DNA from: Xanthobacteraceae bacterium
GTDB lineage: Bacteria; Pseudomonadota; Alphaproteobacteria; Rhizobiales; Xanthobacteraceae
NCBI GenBank assembly: GCA_030043175.1
Contig: JASHYD010000781.1
Span: 1-6,849, forward strand
Length of the DNA: 6,849 nucleotides
Reading direction: 5' to 3'
This document shows, in pieces, positions 1-5,588 of the stretch. The notes below the pieces were generated by a model, which saw only the letters and a program-made list of their open reading frames with translations, was not told the DNA's origin and made no database searches. Position numbers and translations under genes: made by a program. The first letter of the stretch is position 1. Each line of letters opens with the position of its first letter.

Positions 1-672
1 GGTCACGCCGATTGGCAGACCCGCGTCGCGGAAATCAAGAAATTCGGTTCTGCCGGCAAGAAGACTGCGGTGGTCTCGACGATCAACGGTGACGCCAACG
101 TGCCGTTCTACAAGGAACTCGGCAACCAGGGCGTCAAGGCCAAGGACATTCCGGTGGTCGCCTTTTCGGTCGGCGAAGAAGAGCTTGCCGGGGTCGATAC
201 CAGACCGCTCATCGGGCACTTGGCGGCGTGGAACTACTTCGAGTCGATCAGAAACAAAGCCAACGAGGATTTCATCAAGAAGTGGCACGCATTCACCAAT
301 AATCCCAAGCGCACCACCAACGATCCGATGGAAGCGCATGTCATCGGCTTCGCCATGTGGGTGAAAGCGGTCGAAAAGGTGAAATCGACCGACCCCGACA
401 AGGTGATCGATGCCCTGCCCGGCATCGAGGTGCCGAACCTCAGTGGCGGAACCGCGAAAATGCTGCCCAATCACCACATCACCAAGCCCGTCTTCCTCGG
501 CGAGGTTAAGGGCGACGGCCAGTTCAACGTGGTCTGGAAGACCCCGGGCCTCGTCCCCGGCGACGCCTGGTCGAACTACCTGCCCGACTCGAAGGATCTG
601 GAGGCCGACTGGGTGACGCTCAAATGCGGCAACTACAACAAGGTGACGAAGAAGTGCGGAGGGTCGTCGTGA
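1..672 (+). CDS. urtA: UrtA-type urea/short-chain-amide ABC transporter substrate-binding protein, C-terminal part (5' truncated)
   Basis: The frame is open from base 1 and ends in TGA at 670-672, giving the last 223 residues of a protein that begins outside the window. It resembles the periplasmic binding proteins of urea and short-chain-amide ABC importers (UrtA/FmdD, type I periplasmic binding fold). Recognisable parts are the segment with PNHHITKPVFLGEV followed by DGQFNVVWKTPG, the PGDAWSNYLP stretch, and a C-terminal tail with two cysteines (LKCGNYNKVTKKCGG) that fits the tail of UrtA proteins. The protein would bind its ligand in the periplasm and hand it to membrane subunits. No urtB/C/D/E follows, so those partners must lie upstream or elsewhere. 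The exact ligand (urea, formamide, acetamide or another amide) cannot be read from this fragment; the nitrile hydratase downstream makes an amide plausible. Confidence 0.88.
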   Translation, partial: GHADWQTRVAEIKKFGSAGKKTAVVSTINGDANVPFYKELGNQGVKAKDIPVVAFSVGEEELAGVDTRPLIGHLAAWNYFESIRNKANEDFIKKWHAFTNNPKRTTNDPMEAHVIGFAMWVKAVEKVKSTDPDKVIDALPGIEVPNLSGGTAKMLPNHHITKPVFLGEVKGDGQFNVVWKTPGLVPGDAWSNYLPDSKDLEADWVTLKCGNYNKVTKKCGGSS

Positions 673-878
673 CGAAAGTCGACACGCGCCAGTAACTTAA
701 ATTATCGCAAAACATTCCTCTCCTCGCTGGCGATCCCTGCGGGGAGAAATCTTATGGGCTGGGCCGGCCCCGACGGGCCTGGGAAGGGGTTGCTTACCCT
801 GGCCTTTGTCTTCTTCGGCAAAGTTGGCTCTTGGTGAGGTTCGGTCTCCCGCACGCAAAATCCCATGCTCATTCAAAA
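673..878. other. Intergenic stretch between binding protein and sigma-54 promoter
   Basis: No convincing gene. A short AT-rich patch (about 690-716) could bend DNA or bind a protein such as IHF, but I see no clean consensus. A small hairpin TCCC-TGCG-GGGA lies near 736-745, followed by GC-rich sequence with the palindrome GGCCGGCC near 763-770. No stem followed by a T-run is visible, so I cannot place a terminator for the upstream gene. One 27-codon reading frame in this stretch is listed separately. Confidence 0.5.
754..837 (+). CDS. Possible 27-residue small ORF with a strong ribosome binding site
   Basis: An ATG at 754 opens a 27-codon frame ending in TGA at 835-837. It is preceded by GGGGAGA (741-747) with six bases of spacing, a strong Shine-Dalgarno match. 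The product starts with a Gly/Pro-rich segment and continues with a short hydrophobic stretch (GLLTLAFVFFG), so it could be a small membrane peptide or a remnant. It ends about 40 bases before the sigma-54 promoter and would not be transcribed from it. I recognise no family. A chance ORF is quite possible at this length. Confidence 0.22.
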   Translation: MGWAGPDGPGKGLLTLAFVFFGKVGSW

Positions 879-893
879 TGGCACGCTCCTTGC
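879..893 (+). promoter_or_regulatory. Sigma-54 (-24/-12) promoter for the permease gene
   Basis: TGGCACGCTCCTTGC matches the sigma-54 consensus TGGCACG-N4-TTGC. The invariant GG (880-881) and GC (892-893) are separated by exactly 10 bases. Transcription would start near 904-905, giving a leader of roughly 130 bases before the permease ATG at 1036. Such promoters need an AAA+ enhancer-binding protein (NtrC or a relative); none is encoded here and I found no clear NtrC site upstream. Confidence 0.85.
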
Positions 894-908
894 GAGACCG
901 CAGGAAAT

Positions 909-950
909 CGGCGGGGCTCAGATTATGGCCCAGACGTTATCTCCCCGCCG
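909..950 (+). repeat. Inverted repeat / predicted hairpin in the permease leader
   Basis: CGGCGGGG (909-916) and CCCCGCCG (943-950) are perfect 8-base complements. Inside them AGAT (920-923) can pair with ATCT (939-942), so a two-part stem with a three-base bulge forms around a loop at 924-938. It lies within the first 50 bases of the RNA predicted from the sigma-54 promoter. There is no T-run after it, so it is not a standard intrinsic terminator. A role in mRNA stability or a ligand-sensing leader is possible but unproven. Confidence 0.5.
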
Positions 951-994
951 CGGCGCTGTCCCTGAATTCCGGCAAGTGGCTCGCTGATAATTCG

Positions 995-1006
995 CCCCTG
1001 GTGGGG
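995..1006 (+). repeat. Short G/C hairpin just upstream of the permease start region
   Basis: CCCC (995-998) and GGGG (1003-1006) flank the tetraloop TGGT. The 3' arm is part of GGGGAG, a possible Shine-Dalgarno for the in-frame GTG at 1012. If it forms, it would hide that site and favour the ATG at 1036, which has its own GGGAGA at 1025-1030. The effect on translation is inferred. Confidence 0.35.
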
Positions 1007-1035
1007 AGATCGTGTATTGCCGATGGGAGATTTCG

Positions 1036-2613
1036 ATGGCGGACTCGACTTATCGTCCAACCTTGTGGACGCCCGGCGATTGGAATGCGTTCTTCGGCTT
1101 CGGCACCAACATCCTCGTCAATATGCTGACGCTTACCGCACTCCTGCGGTTCGTTCTCAAGATGCCTGACTCGCTGGTGTTTGGACGCATTCTCCCGGCC
1201 GTGGGGCTGATGCTGTTCCTTAGCACCATGTACTATGCCTTCCTGGCCTATCGTCTGGCTCAGAAGACGGGCCGCAGCGATGTCTGTGCGCTGCCGTCAG
1301 GCATCAGCGTGCCGCACATGTTCATTGTCACCTTCGTGATCATGCTGCCAATCTCGCTCAAGACCGGCGATCCGGAAAAGGGCTGGCAGGCAGGCCTCGT
1401 GTGGGTGTTCTTCCAGAGCTTCATCCTGATGATCGGCGGCTTCATTGCGCCCTACATCCGCCGGATCACCCCTCGCGCGGCCCTGCTTGGTACGCTTGCC
1501 GGCGTTTCCGTGACCTTCATTTCGATGCGGCCGGTGCTTGAGATGTACATGACGCCGGTGATCGGCCTCACCTGCTTTGCCATCATCACGGTGAGTTGGT
1601 TTGGCGGCGTCAAGTACCCCAAGGGTATTCCGGCGGGGCTCGTTGCCATCATTGTCGGCACCGCAATAGCCTGGGGCTCCAACCTGTTCGGGCTCAACTA
1701 TGGTGACCTGAGCGTTGAAAAGCTAGCCGCAGCGTTTACGGGCTTCGGTTTCTCGGTGCCTTTGCCGGCTTTCAATACAGTGTTTTCCCGCTTCGAATTT
1801 CTGGGAGTCATTTTGGTGACCGCGATACCGTTCGGCATCTATGACCTCGTCGAGGCCATGGACAACGTGGAAAGCGCCGAAGCGGCAGGCGACGCCTATC
1901 CGACGACGCGCGTGCTGACCGCTGACGGGGTCGTCAGCCTGATCGGCTGCCTGATGGGCAATCCCTTCATCAACGCGGTCTATATCGGCCATCCGGGCTG
2001 GAAGGCTATGGGCGGCCGCATCGGGTATTCCGCCGCCACGGGGCTGATGGTCATCCTATTGGCGTGGTTCGGCATCATCGCGGTGCTGCTCGCGTTGATA
2101 CCGGTGGTGGCGATTTCGCCGATCCTCCTCTATATCGGCATGCTAATCGGCGCACAGGCCTACCAGACGACGCCGTCACGACACGCGCCCGCCGTCATTC
2201 TTGCGCTCACGCCCCATCTTGCGGCGTGGTGCAAGGGCCTGATGGATGGTGCGCTCGGCGCCGCAGGCACCAGCGCGGCGGCGATCGGCATGGAAAAGCT
2301 CGGTGCCGCCGGCGTACTTTATCACGGCCTTGAAGTGCTGGGCGGCGGCTCGATCCTTACGGGCCTCGTGCTGGGCGCGATTGGAGCCTTCGTCATCGAG
2401 CGCAAGTTCACCGAAGCTTCGGCATTCGCGGCAGCCGGCGCCGTCCTGACCTTCTTCGGCTTCATGCATGGGGAGTCGATCGGCGTTGCCGTGACCCCAA
2501 CTGTGGCGGTGGCTTACGTCATTCTTGCGGGCTTCCTTTATGGCTTGGCCCACTACCCGGAATTCGTCTCGGTCGAGATTGCGCCCGCCAAGGAAGCGGT
2601 TCCGGCCGAATAG
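1036..2613 (+). CDS. NCS2/AzgA-like permease (xanthine/uracil permease superfamily), substrate unknown
   Basis: This is a 525-residue, strongly hydrophobic protein with many membrane segments, of typical length for the NCS2 transporters (12-14 helices). Recognisable family-like parts are LPSGISVPHMF (residues 86-96), the acidic segment DLVEAMDNVESAEAAGD (270-286) where NCS2 carriers keep substrate-binding and proton-coupling acids, and the following TADGVVSLIGCLMGNPF (295-311), which aligns by eye with the AzgA 'ADALGTVVGALLG' region. It would sit in the inner membrane and import a nucleobase-like or other small nitrogenous compound with a cation. The ATG at 1036 is chosen because GGGAGA (1025-1030) stands five bases before it; a GTG at 1012 in the same frame would add eight residues. 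It has its own sigma-54 promoter at 879-893, matching the one before the nitrile hydratase genes, so the two units are probably induced together. The substrate is not readable: purine, amide or nitrile are all open. Confidence 0.8.
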   Translation: MADSTYRPTLWTPGDWNAFFGFGTNILVNMLTLTALLRFVLKMPDSLVFGRILPAVGLMLFLSTMYYAFLAYRLAQKTGRSDVCALPSGISVPHMFIVTFVIMLPISLKTGDPEKGWQAGLVWVFFQSFILMIGGFIAPYIRRITPRAALLGTLAGVSVTFISMRPVLEMYMTPVIGLTCFAIITVSWFGGVKYPKGIPAGLVAIIVGTAIAWGSNLFGLNYGDLSVEKLAAAFTGFGFSVPLPAFNTVFSRFEFLGVILVTAIPFGIYDLVEAMDNVESAEAAGDAYPTTRVLTADGVVSLIGCLMGNPFINAVYIGHPGWKAMGGRIGYSAATGLMVILLAWFGIIAVLLALIPVVAISPILLYIGMLIGAQAYQTTPSRHAPAVILALTPHLAAWCKGLMDGALGAAGTSAAAIGMEKLGAAGVLYHGLEVLGGGSILTGLVLGAIGAFVIERKFTEASAFAAAGAVLTFFGFMHGESIGVAVTPTVAVAYVILAGFLYGLAHYPEFVSVEIAPAKEAVPAE

Positions 2614-2921
2614 TAATCTCGCCGTCGGCCCCAAAGGAGCCGCCGGCGCTTCGCAGCCGCGGCGGCGGTGCGATGGTTCAAGGGGACGCTCTCTGGGCCT
2701 CCGTGGCCATCGCGGCTTGCCACCAGTTAGGATCACCCCGGCCGGGACCCCACACGGCCGCACGGGAATAAATCAAGACGCCGTGACGATTACGCCGGGT
2801 GCAAAATGAAAGTCAGCTCGAAGCGCCAATTTGCAAATCTGAGATCCTCGAGGTGCCATCGACCCAGGGTAAGCTGTGAGACGGCGAGCCGCGCCCGCAA
2901 GAGTCCGAAGTGTTTGCCAAA
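2614..2921. other. Intergenic stretch between permease and second sigma-54 promoter
   Basis: No gene is supported. Just after the permease stop, GCCGCC (2639-2644) and GGCGGC (2661-2666) can pair, with a smaller GCG-CTT-CGC stem inside. This could act as a processed 3' end, but no T-run follows. CGGCC (2740-2744) and GGCCG (2756-2760) form another short inverted repeat. Two perfect palindromes, ATTTGCAAAT (2829-2838) and CCTCGAGG (2846-2853), lie 70-95 bases before the -24 element, a suitable distance for an activator site. Confidence 0.5.
2829..2853. promoter_or_regulatory. Candidate activator (upstream activating) site: two adjacent palindromes
   Basis: ATTTGCAAAT (2829-2838) and CCTCGAGG (2846-2853) are perfect palindromes with centres 16 bases apart, about 70-95 bases upstream of the -24 element at 2922. 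Sigma-54 activators usually bind paired dyads about 80-150 bases upstream. Neither matches the NtrC consensus GCAC-N7-GGTGC, so if functional they would point to another regulator. Palindromes this short also arise by chance. Confidence 0.25.
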
Positions 2922-2937
2922 TGGCACGCTGCTTGCT
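2922..2937 (+). promoter_or_regulatory. Sigma-54 (-24/-12) promoter for the nitrile hydratase operon
   Basis: TGGCACGCTGCTTGCT is a perfect match to the sigma-54 consensus TGGCACG-N4-TTGC(A/T). GG (2923-2924) and GC (2935-2936) are separated by 10 bases. Predicted transcription start is near 2947-2948, about 30 bases before the first usable start codon of the GTPase gene. The first nine bases, TGGCACGCT, are identical to the promoter before the permease, which suggests shared nitrogen-related control. Confidence 0.9.
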
Positions 2938-2976
2938 TCGCTTTGGTGAAGATCAACGACTACCATTTGATGCTGG

Positions 2977-3966
2977 TTGAGCGATATCGTGCCCAAGATC
3001 GTCACGACTGTGTTGACAGGATTTCTCGGGTCCGGAAAGACCACCTTGCTCAATCACATCCTGTCCACTGCTGGCACGGAAAAGATTGCCGTTATCGTCA
3101 ACGAGTTTGGCCAGGTCGGCATCGACGGCCAGCTCGTAATCGATGTTCAGGAAGACATCCTTGAACTGAACAACGGATGCATCTGCTGCACCGTGCGCGG
3201 AGATTTGTCGCGCGCCGTCAAAAACTTGATCGCGAGCGGTCGAACGGTCCACCGCATTGTCGTCGAGACGACAGGCCTTGCGGATCCGGCGCCAGTCGTT
3301 CAATCATTCATTCTCGACGAGGCGCTGAGAACGCATACGCAGCTTGACGCGATCGTTACGGTCGCCGACGCTCGCCATATTGTCGATCAGTTGCACAACG
3401 AACAGGCGCGCGAGCAGGTCGCATTCGCGGATGTGATCCTCCTTAACAAGACTGATCTCATCTCGGAGCCGGATGTTTCAGACCGTTGTCGATTGTTGCG
3501 ATCGCTCAACGCACTCGCTCGCATACATCGCACGGTGAACTGCCGCATCGACCTTGCCTCGGTGCTCGACGTGCGGGCGTTTGATCTGCGGAACGCATTG
3601 AAACTCGACCCTGAACTGCTCGTCGACAGCACGCATGAGCACGACCGCGACATCGCCTGCGTATCACTTCACGAACGTGGCGCAATCGACGTCACGCAGT
3701 TCAACCGCTGGATCAACGCGCTCGTCCAGGCGCGCGGCAAGGACCTGCTTCGGGTTAAGGGGATCATCGATCTTTCGGACGAATCCCGGCGGTTCGTTTT
3801 TCACGGGGTCCACATGACTCTCGATGGGCGACCTGGCAAGCCATGGAAGATAAACGAGCCCCGCGTCAGCGAACTCGTTTTTATCGGAAGAGATCTCGAC
3901 GAGGCGGCGTTACGCCGCGGATTCCTCGAGTGCCGTGTCGGCGCGGTTGCCGCGGCTGCGGAATGA
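2977..3966 (+). CDS. CobW/P47K-type G3E GTPase, probable nitrile hydratase metallochaperone
   Basis: This 329-residue protein belongs to the CobW/UreG/HypB (G3E) GTPases, which use GTP hydrolysis to deliver metal to an apo-enzyme in the cytoplasm. Visible motifs are Walker A GFLGSGKT (15-22), the metal-binding CICC (68-71, within ELNNGCICC), ETTGLADP (97-104) and the guanine-specificity motif NKTD (157-160). A CobW_C-like domain fills the C-terminal third (FNRWINALV, LLRVKGIIDL, ELVFIGRDLDEAALRRGF). As first gene behind the sigma-54 promoter and 46 bases before the beta gene, it most likely supplies metal to the nitrile hydratase, as the P47K activators do in other bacteria. The start is uncertain: the frame is closed by TGA at 2968-2970, so only TTG 2977 or GTG 2989 are available, and neither has a good Shine-Dalgarno. 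Starting at 2989 would remove four residues. Family confidence is high; the enzyme it serves is inferred from position. Confidence 0.92.
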   Translation: MSDIVPKIVTTVLTGFLGSGKTTLLNHILSTAGTEKIAVIVNEFGQVGIDGQLVIDVQEDILELNNGCICCTVRGDLSRAVKNLIASGRTVHRIVVETTGLADPAPVVQSFILDEALRTHTQLDAIVTVADARHIVDQLHNEQAREQVAFADVILLNKTDLISEPDVSDRCRLLRSLNALARIHRTVNCRIDLASVLDVRAFDLRNALKLDPELLVDSTHEHDRDIACVSLHERGAIDVTQFNRWINALVQARGKDLLRVKGIIDLSDESRRFVFHGVHMTLDGRPGKPWKINEPRVSELVFIGRDLDEAALRRGFLECRVGAVAAAAE

Positions 3967-3977
3967 CTCAGGCTCCC
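3953..3977 (+). repeat. Imperfect direct repeat, copy 1 (end of GTPase gene)
   Basis: This 25-base stretch spans the GTPase stop codon and resembles 5929-5952, which spans the accessory-gene stop codon. Both read CGGCTGC, one variable base, GAAT, a variable 4-5 bases, then AGGCTCCC. The copies flank the beta-alpha-accessory block. At this length it could be chance in GC-rich DNA. Confidence 0.3.
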
Positions 3978-4012
3978 AATTCCTGAACCGAACTCGCAAT
4001 GTAGGGGATGTC

Positions 4013-4732
4013 ATGAAACTGCAACATACCCTTGGAGGCCTCGAAGGGCTCGGGCCCGTGACATACGAGAAGCGCGTCTTCGTCGAACCCTGGGAGAAGC
4101 GCATCTTCGGCATTCACGTCGCTATGATGGCGCTCAGTTCGCAGCTGCCACTGCCTGCGACGCCCAGCAAGTTCAACACTGTCTGGACCTGGGCAGACCT
4201 GCGCAAAGGTGCCGAGTCGCTCAACCCTTTCGATTATTTCAAGTACCGCTATTACGAGAAGTGGCTCGGCGGAATCTCCGGCTACTTCGTCGAGAAAGGC
4301 TACATCACCGAAGCCGAACTCGCCGCACGCACCCAACAAATCCTGAGCAATTCCACCGCGGCATCCGCCACGGGCGGCGATCCGGCGATCGATCGACGCA
4401 TTATCACCTATCTGGTGGAGGGCGACTCGCCCAAACGCGAGACCACCATCAAGCCCCGCTTCGCCGCGGGCGACAAAGTCGTGGTCAAGAACGTCCCGAC
4501 CATTGAGCACACACGACTCCCGGGATATCTGCGCAACCACATCGGCATCATCGAAACGATCTATCCGGGTAACTACACTTATCTCACATCGACCGGACCC
4601 GACGGAATAGGCCCTGCCATGCCCGTCTACGACGTTCGGTTCAACGCTGAGGATATTTGGCCGGGCAATACCGAAAGGAATGTCACGATTTATGCCGACC
4701 TCTACGAAGCTTATCTCGACAAGGTCAGCTGA
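4013..4732 (+). CDS. nthB: Nitrile hydratase beta subunit
   Basis: This 239-residue protein is the beta subunit of a nitrile hydratase (nitrile + water to amide). The N-terminal domain has the familiar opening GGLEGLGPV (8-16), the WEKRIFGIHVAM stretch (27-38) and YRYYEKWL (78-85), matching the family's conserved YYExW segment. An Ala/Thr/Gly-rich linker (about 112-124) leads to the C-terminal SH3-like domain with FAAGDKVVVKN (150-160), HTRLPGYLRNHIG (166-178) and VYDVRFNAEDIW (205-216). The arginines of the RLPxYLR segment correspond to those that contact the oxidised metal cysteines in known structures. Having both domains in one chain separates it from thiocyanate hydrolase, where they are two proteins. 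The loop 184-200 differs from the usual version rich in His, Pro and Asp. There is no signal peptide. The ATG at 4013 is chosen for AGGGGA (4003-4008); a GTG at 3935 would overlap the GTPase gene. Confidence 0.93.
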   Translation: MKLQHTLGGLEGLGPVTYEKRVFVEPWEKRIFGIHVAMMALSSQLPLPATPSKFNTVWTWADLRKGAESLNPFDYFKYRYYEKWLGGISGYFVEKGYITEAELAARTQQILSNSTAASATGGDPAIDRRIITYLVEGDSPKRETTIKPRFAAGDKVVVKNVPTIEHTRLPGYLRNHIGIIETIYPGNYTYLTSTGPDGIGPAMPVYDVRFNAEDIWPGNTERNVTIYADLYEAYLDKVS

Positions 4733-4772
4733 GCCCGTCACAGCCGGCTAATCAAAACGGAAGGATGATGGC

Positions 4773-4925
4773 ATGAGCGCAGACCTCGAAACTTCAGGCC
4801 CGGAGGCAACGAAGGTCGCCGACGGAGATCCTCGATTCAGTCGGCGCAACCTCCTCTTCGCAGGCACTGCCGCCGCGGCGGCACCAGCGCTCGGCACCAC
4901 GATCTCGGTCGAACCTGCACGTGCG
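4773..4925 (+). other. Tat (twin-arginine) signal peptide coding segment of the nitrile hydratase alpha gene
   Basis: Residues 1-51 contain an n-region ending in FSRRNLLF, close to the consensus (S/T)RRxFLK, with the two arginines at 24-25. A moderately hydrophobic core rich in Ala, Gly and Leu follows (about 27-46), then a c-region PARA before QQ, giving a predicted signal-peptidase cut after Ala51. All three parts are present in the right order and lengths. Tat exports folded proteins that already hold a cofactor, which suits an enzyme whose cobalt and oxidised cysteines are installed in the cytoplasm. Confidence 0.85.
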
Positions 4926-5531
4926 CAACAGCGCTTCGACTATCCGCCGGATCGCGAAGCCAAAAACGCTGCCCGCGCGTTGGCGTTGGAAGCGCTCCTC
5001 ATCGAGAAGGGAATCATCACGGGCAACACTGTCGACAGCGTCCTCTCCTTCTTCGAGACTCAAATGGGGCCTTTCAACGGCGCCAAGGTGGTCGCGCATG
5101 CCTGGGCAGATCCCGTTTTCAAGCAGTACCTGATAGAAGACACACCGGCGGCGATCGCCGGAATGCAACTGCCAAAGGGTATGGCGGGGGCCGAAGGCGA
5201 GCACATGCGGGCCGTGGCCAATTCGTCGAGCGTCCACAATCTCGTCATTTGCACGCTATGTTCCTGCTACCCCTGGCCGGTGCTCGGACTTCCACCCTAC
5301 TGGTATAAGGATCCGACCTTTCGGGCCCGAGCGGCACGCGAGCCGCGCGCGGTGCTGAAGGAATTTGGCCTCGACATCCCCTCGACGGTGGATATCAAGA
5401 CCTGGGACAGCAGTGCGCAAATTCGGTGGTTCGTCGTGCCGGAGCGGCCACCGGGAACCGACGGGATGAGCGAGGCGGATCTCGCCAAGCTCGTCACGCC
5501 GGAGGGGATGATGGGAGTAGCGCGGGTCTGA
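4773..5531 (+). CDS. nthA: Nitrile hydratase alpha subunit, cobalt type, with a Tat signal peptide
   Basis: This 252-residue protein is the metal-carrying alpha subunit. The metal site CTLCSC is at residues 160-165: Thr161 marks the cobalt type (iron enzymes have Ser there), and Cys163 and Cys165 are the residues that become sulfinate and sulfenate in characterised enzymes. The following YPWPVLGLPPYWYK fits nitrile hydratase, whereas thiocyanate hydrolase gamma has a YPRP form. Other family parts are ALEALLIEKGII (about 70-81), FNGAKVVAHAWADP (about 98-111) and VPERPPGTDGMSEADLAKLVT near the C-terminus. Unusually, residues 1-51 form a twin-arginine signal (SRRNLLF at 23-29, hydrophobic Ala-rich core, PARA end), which would send the folded enzyme to the periplasm. 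The mature part, about 201 residues, equals an ordinary alpha subunit. The start ATG at 4773 has GGAAGGA (4759-4765) seven bases upstream, and no other in-frame start is close. It lies 40 bases after beta. Confidence 0.95.
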   Translation: MSADLETSGPEATKVADGDPRFSRRNLLFAGTAAAAAPALGTTISVEPARAQQRFDYPPDREAKNAARALALEALLIEKGIITGNTVDSVLSFFETQMGPFNGAKVVAHAWADPVFKQYLIEDTPAAIAGMQLPKGMAGAEGEHMRAVANSSSVHNLVICTLCSCYPWPVLGLPPYWYKDPTFRARAAREPRAVLKEFGLDIPSTVDIKTWDSSAQIRWFVVPERPPGTDGMSEADLAKLVTPEGMMGVARV

Positions 5532-5588
5532 AATGGAGCGGTCGCGTCGCGTCATGGAGGGCCGCTCGGAGCCCGAGGAGCCCGTTTG

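Noticed and set aside
283..298. TGGCACGC resembling a sigma-54 -24 element
   Set aside because: No GC at the right distance (ATTCACC follows instead of TTGC), and it lies inside the binding-protein gene.
2639..2666. GC-rich hairpin after the permease as an intrinsic terminator
   Set aside because: The stem is plausible but there is no T-run, so it is mentioned only within the intergenic entry.
2176..2763. Long minus-strand open frame opposite the permease 3' end
   Set aside because: It shadows the permease codons, is rich in Arg/Gly/Ala without recognisable motifs, and has no supporting start.
3072..3089. TGGCACG followed by TTGC
   Set aside because: GG and GC are separated by 13 rather than 10 bases, and the site is inside the GTPase gene beside its Walker A region.
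3968..4741. 257-codon minus-strand open frame opposite nitrile hydratase beta
   Set aside because: It mirrors almost exactly the beta gene, a clear family member, and is best explained by GC-rich third codon positions.
4773..5531. Thiocyanate hydrolase gamma subunit as the identity of the alpha gene
   Set aside because: The metal motif is shared, but YPWPVLGLPPYWYK and a single-chain beta subunit fit nitrile hydratase; thiocyanate hydrolase has YPRP and split alpha/beta chains.
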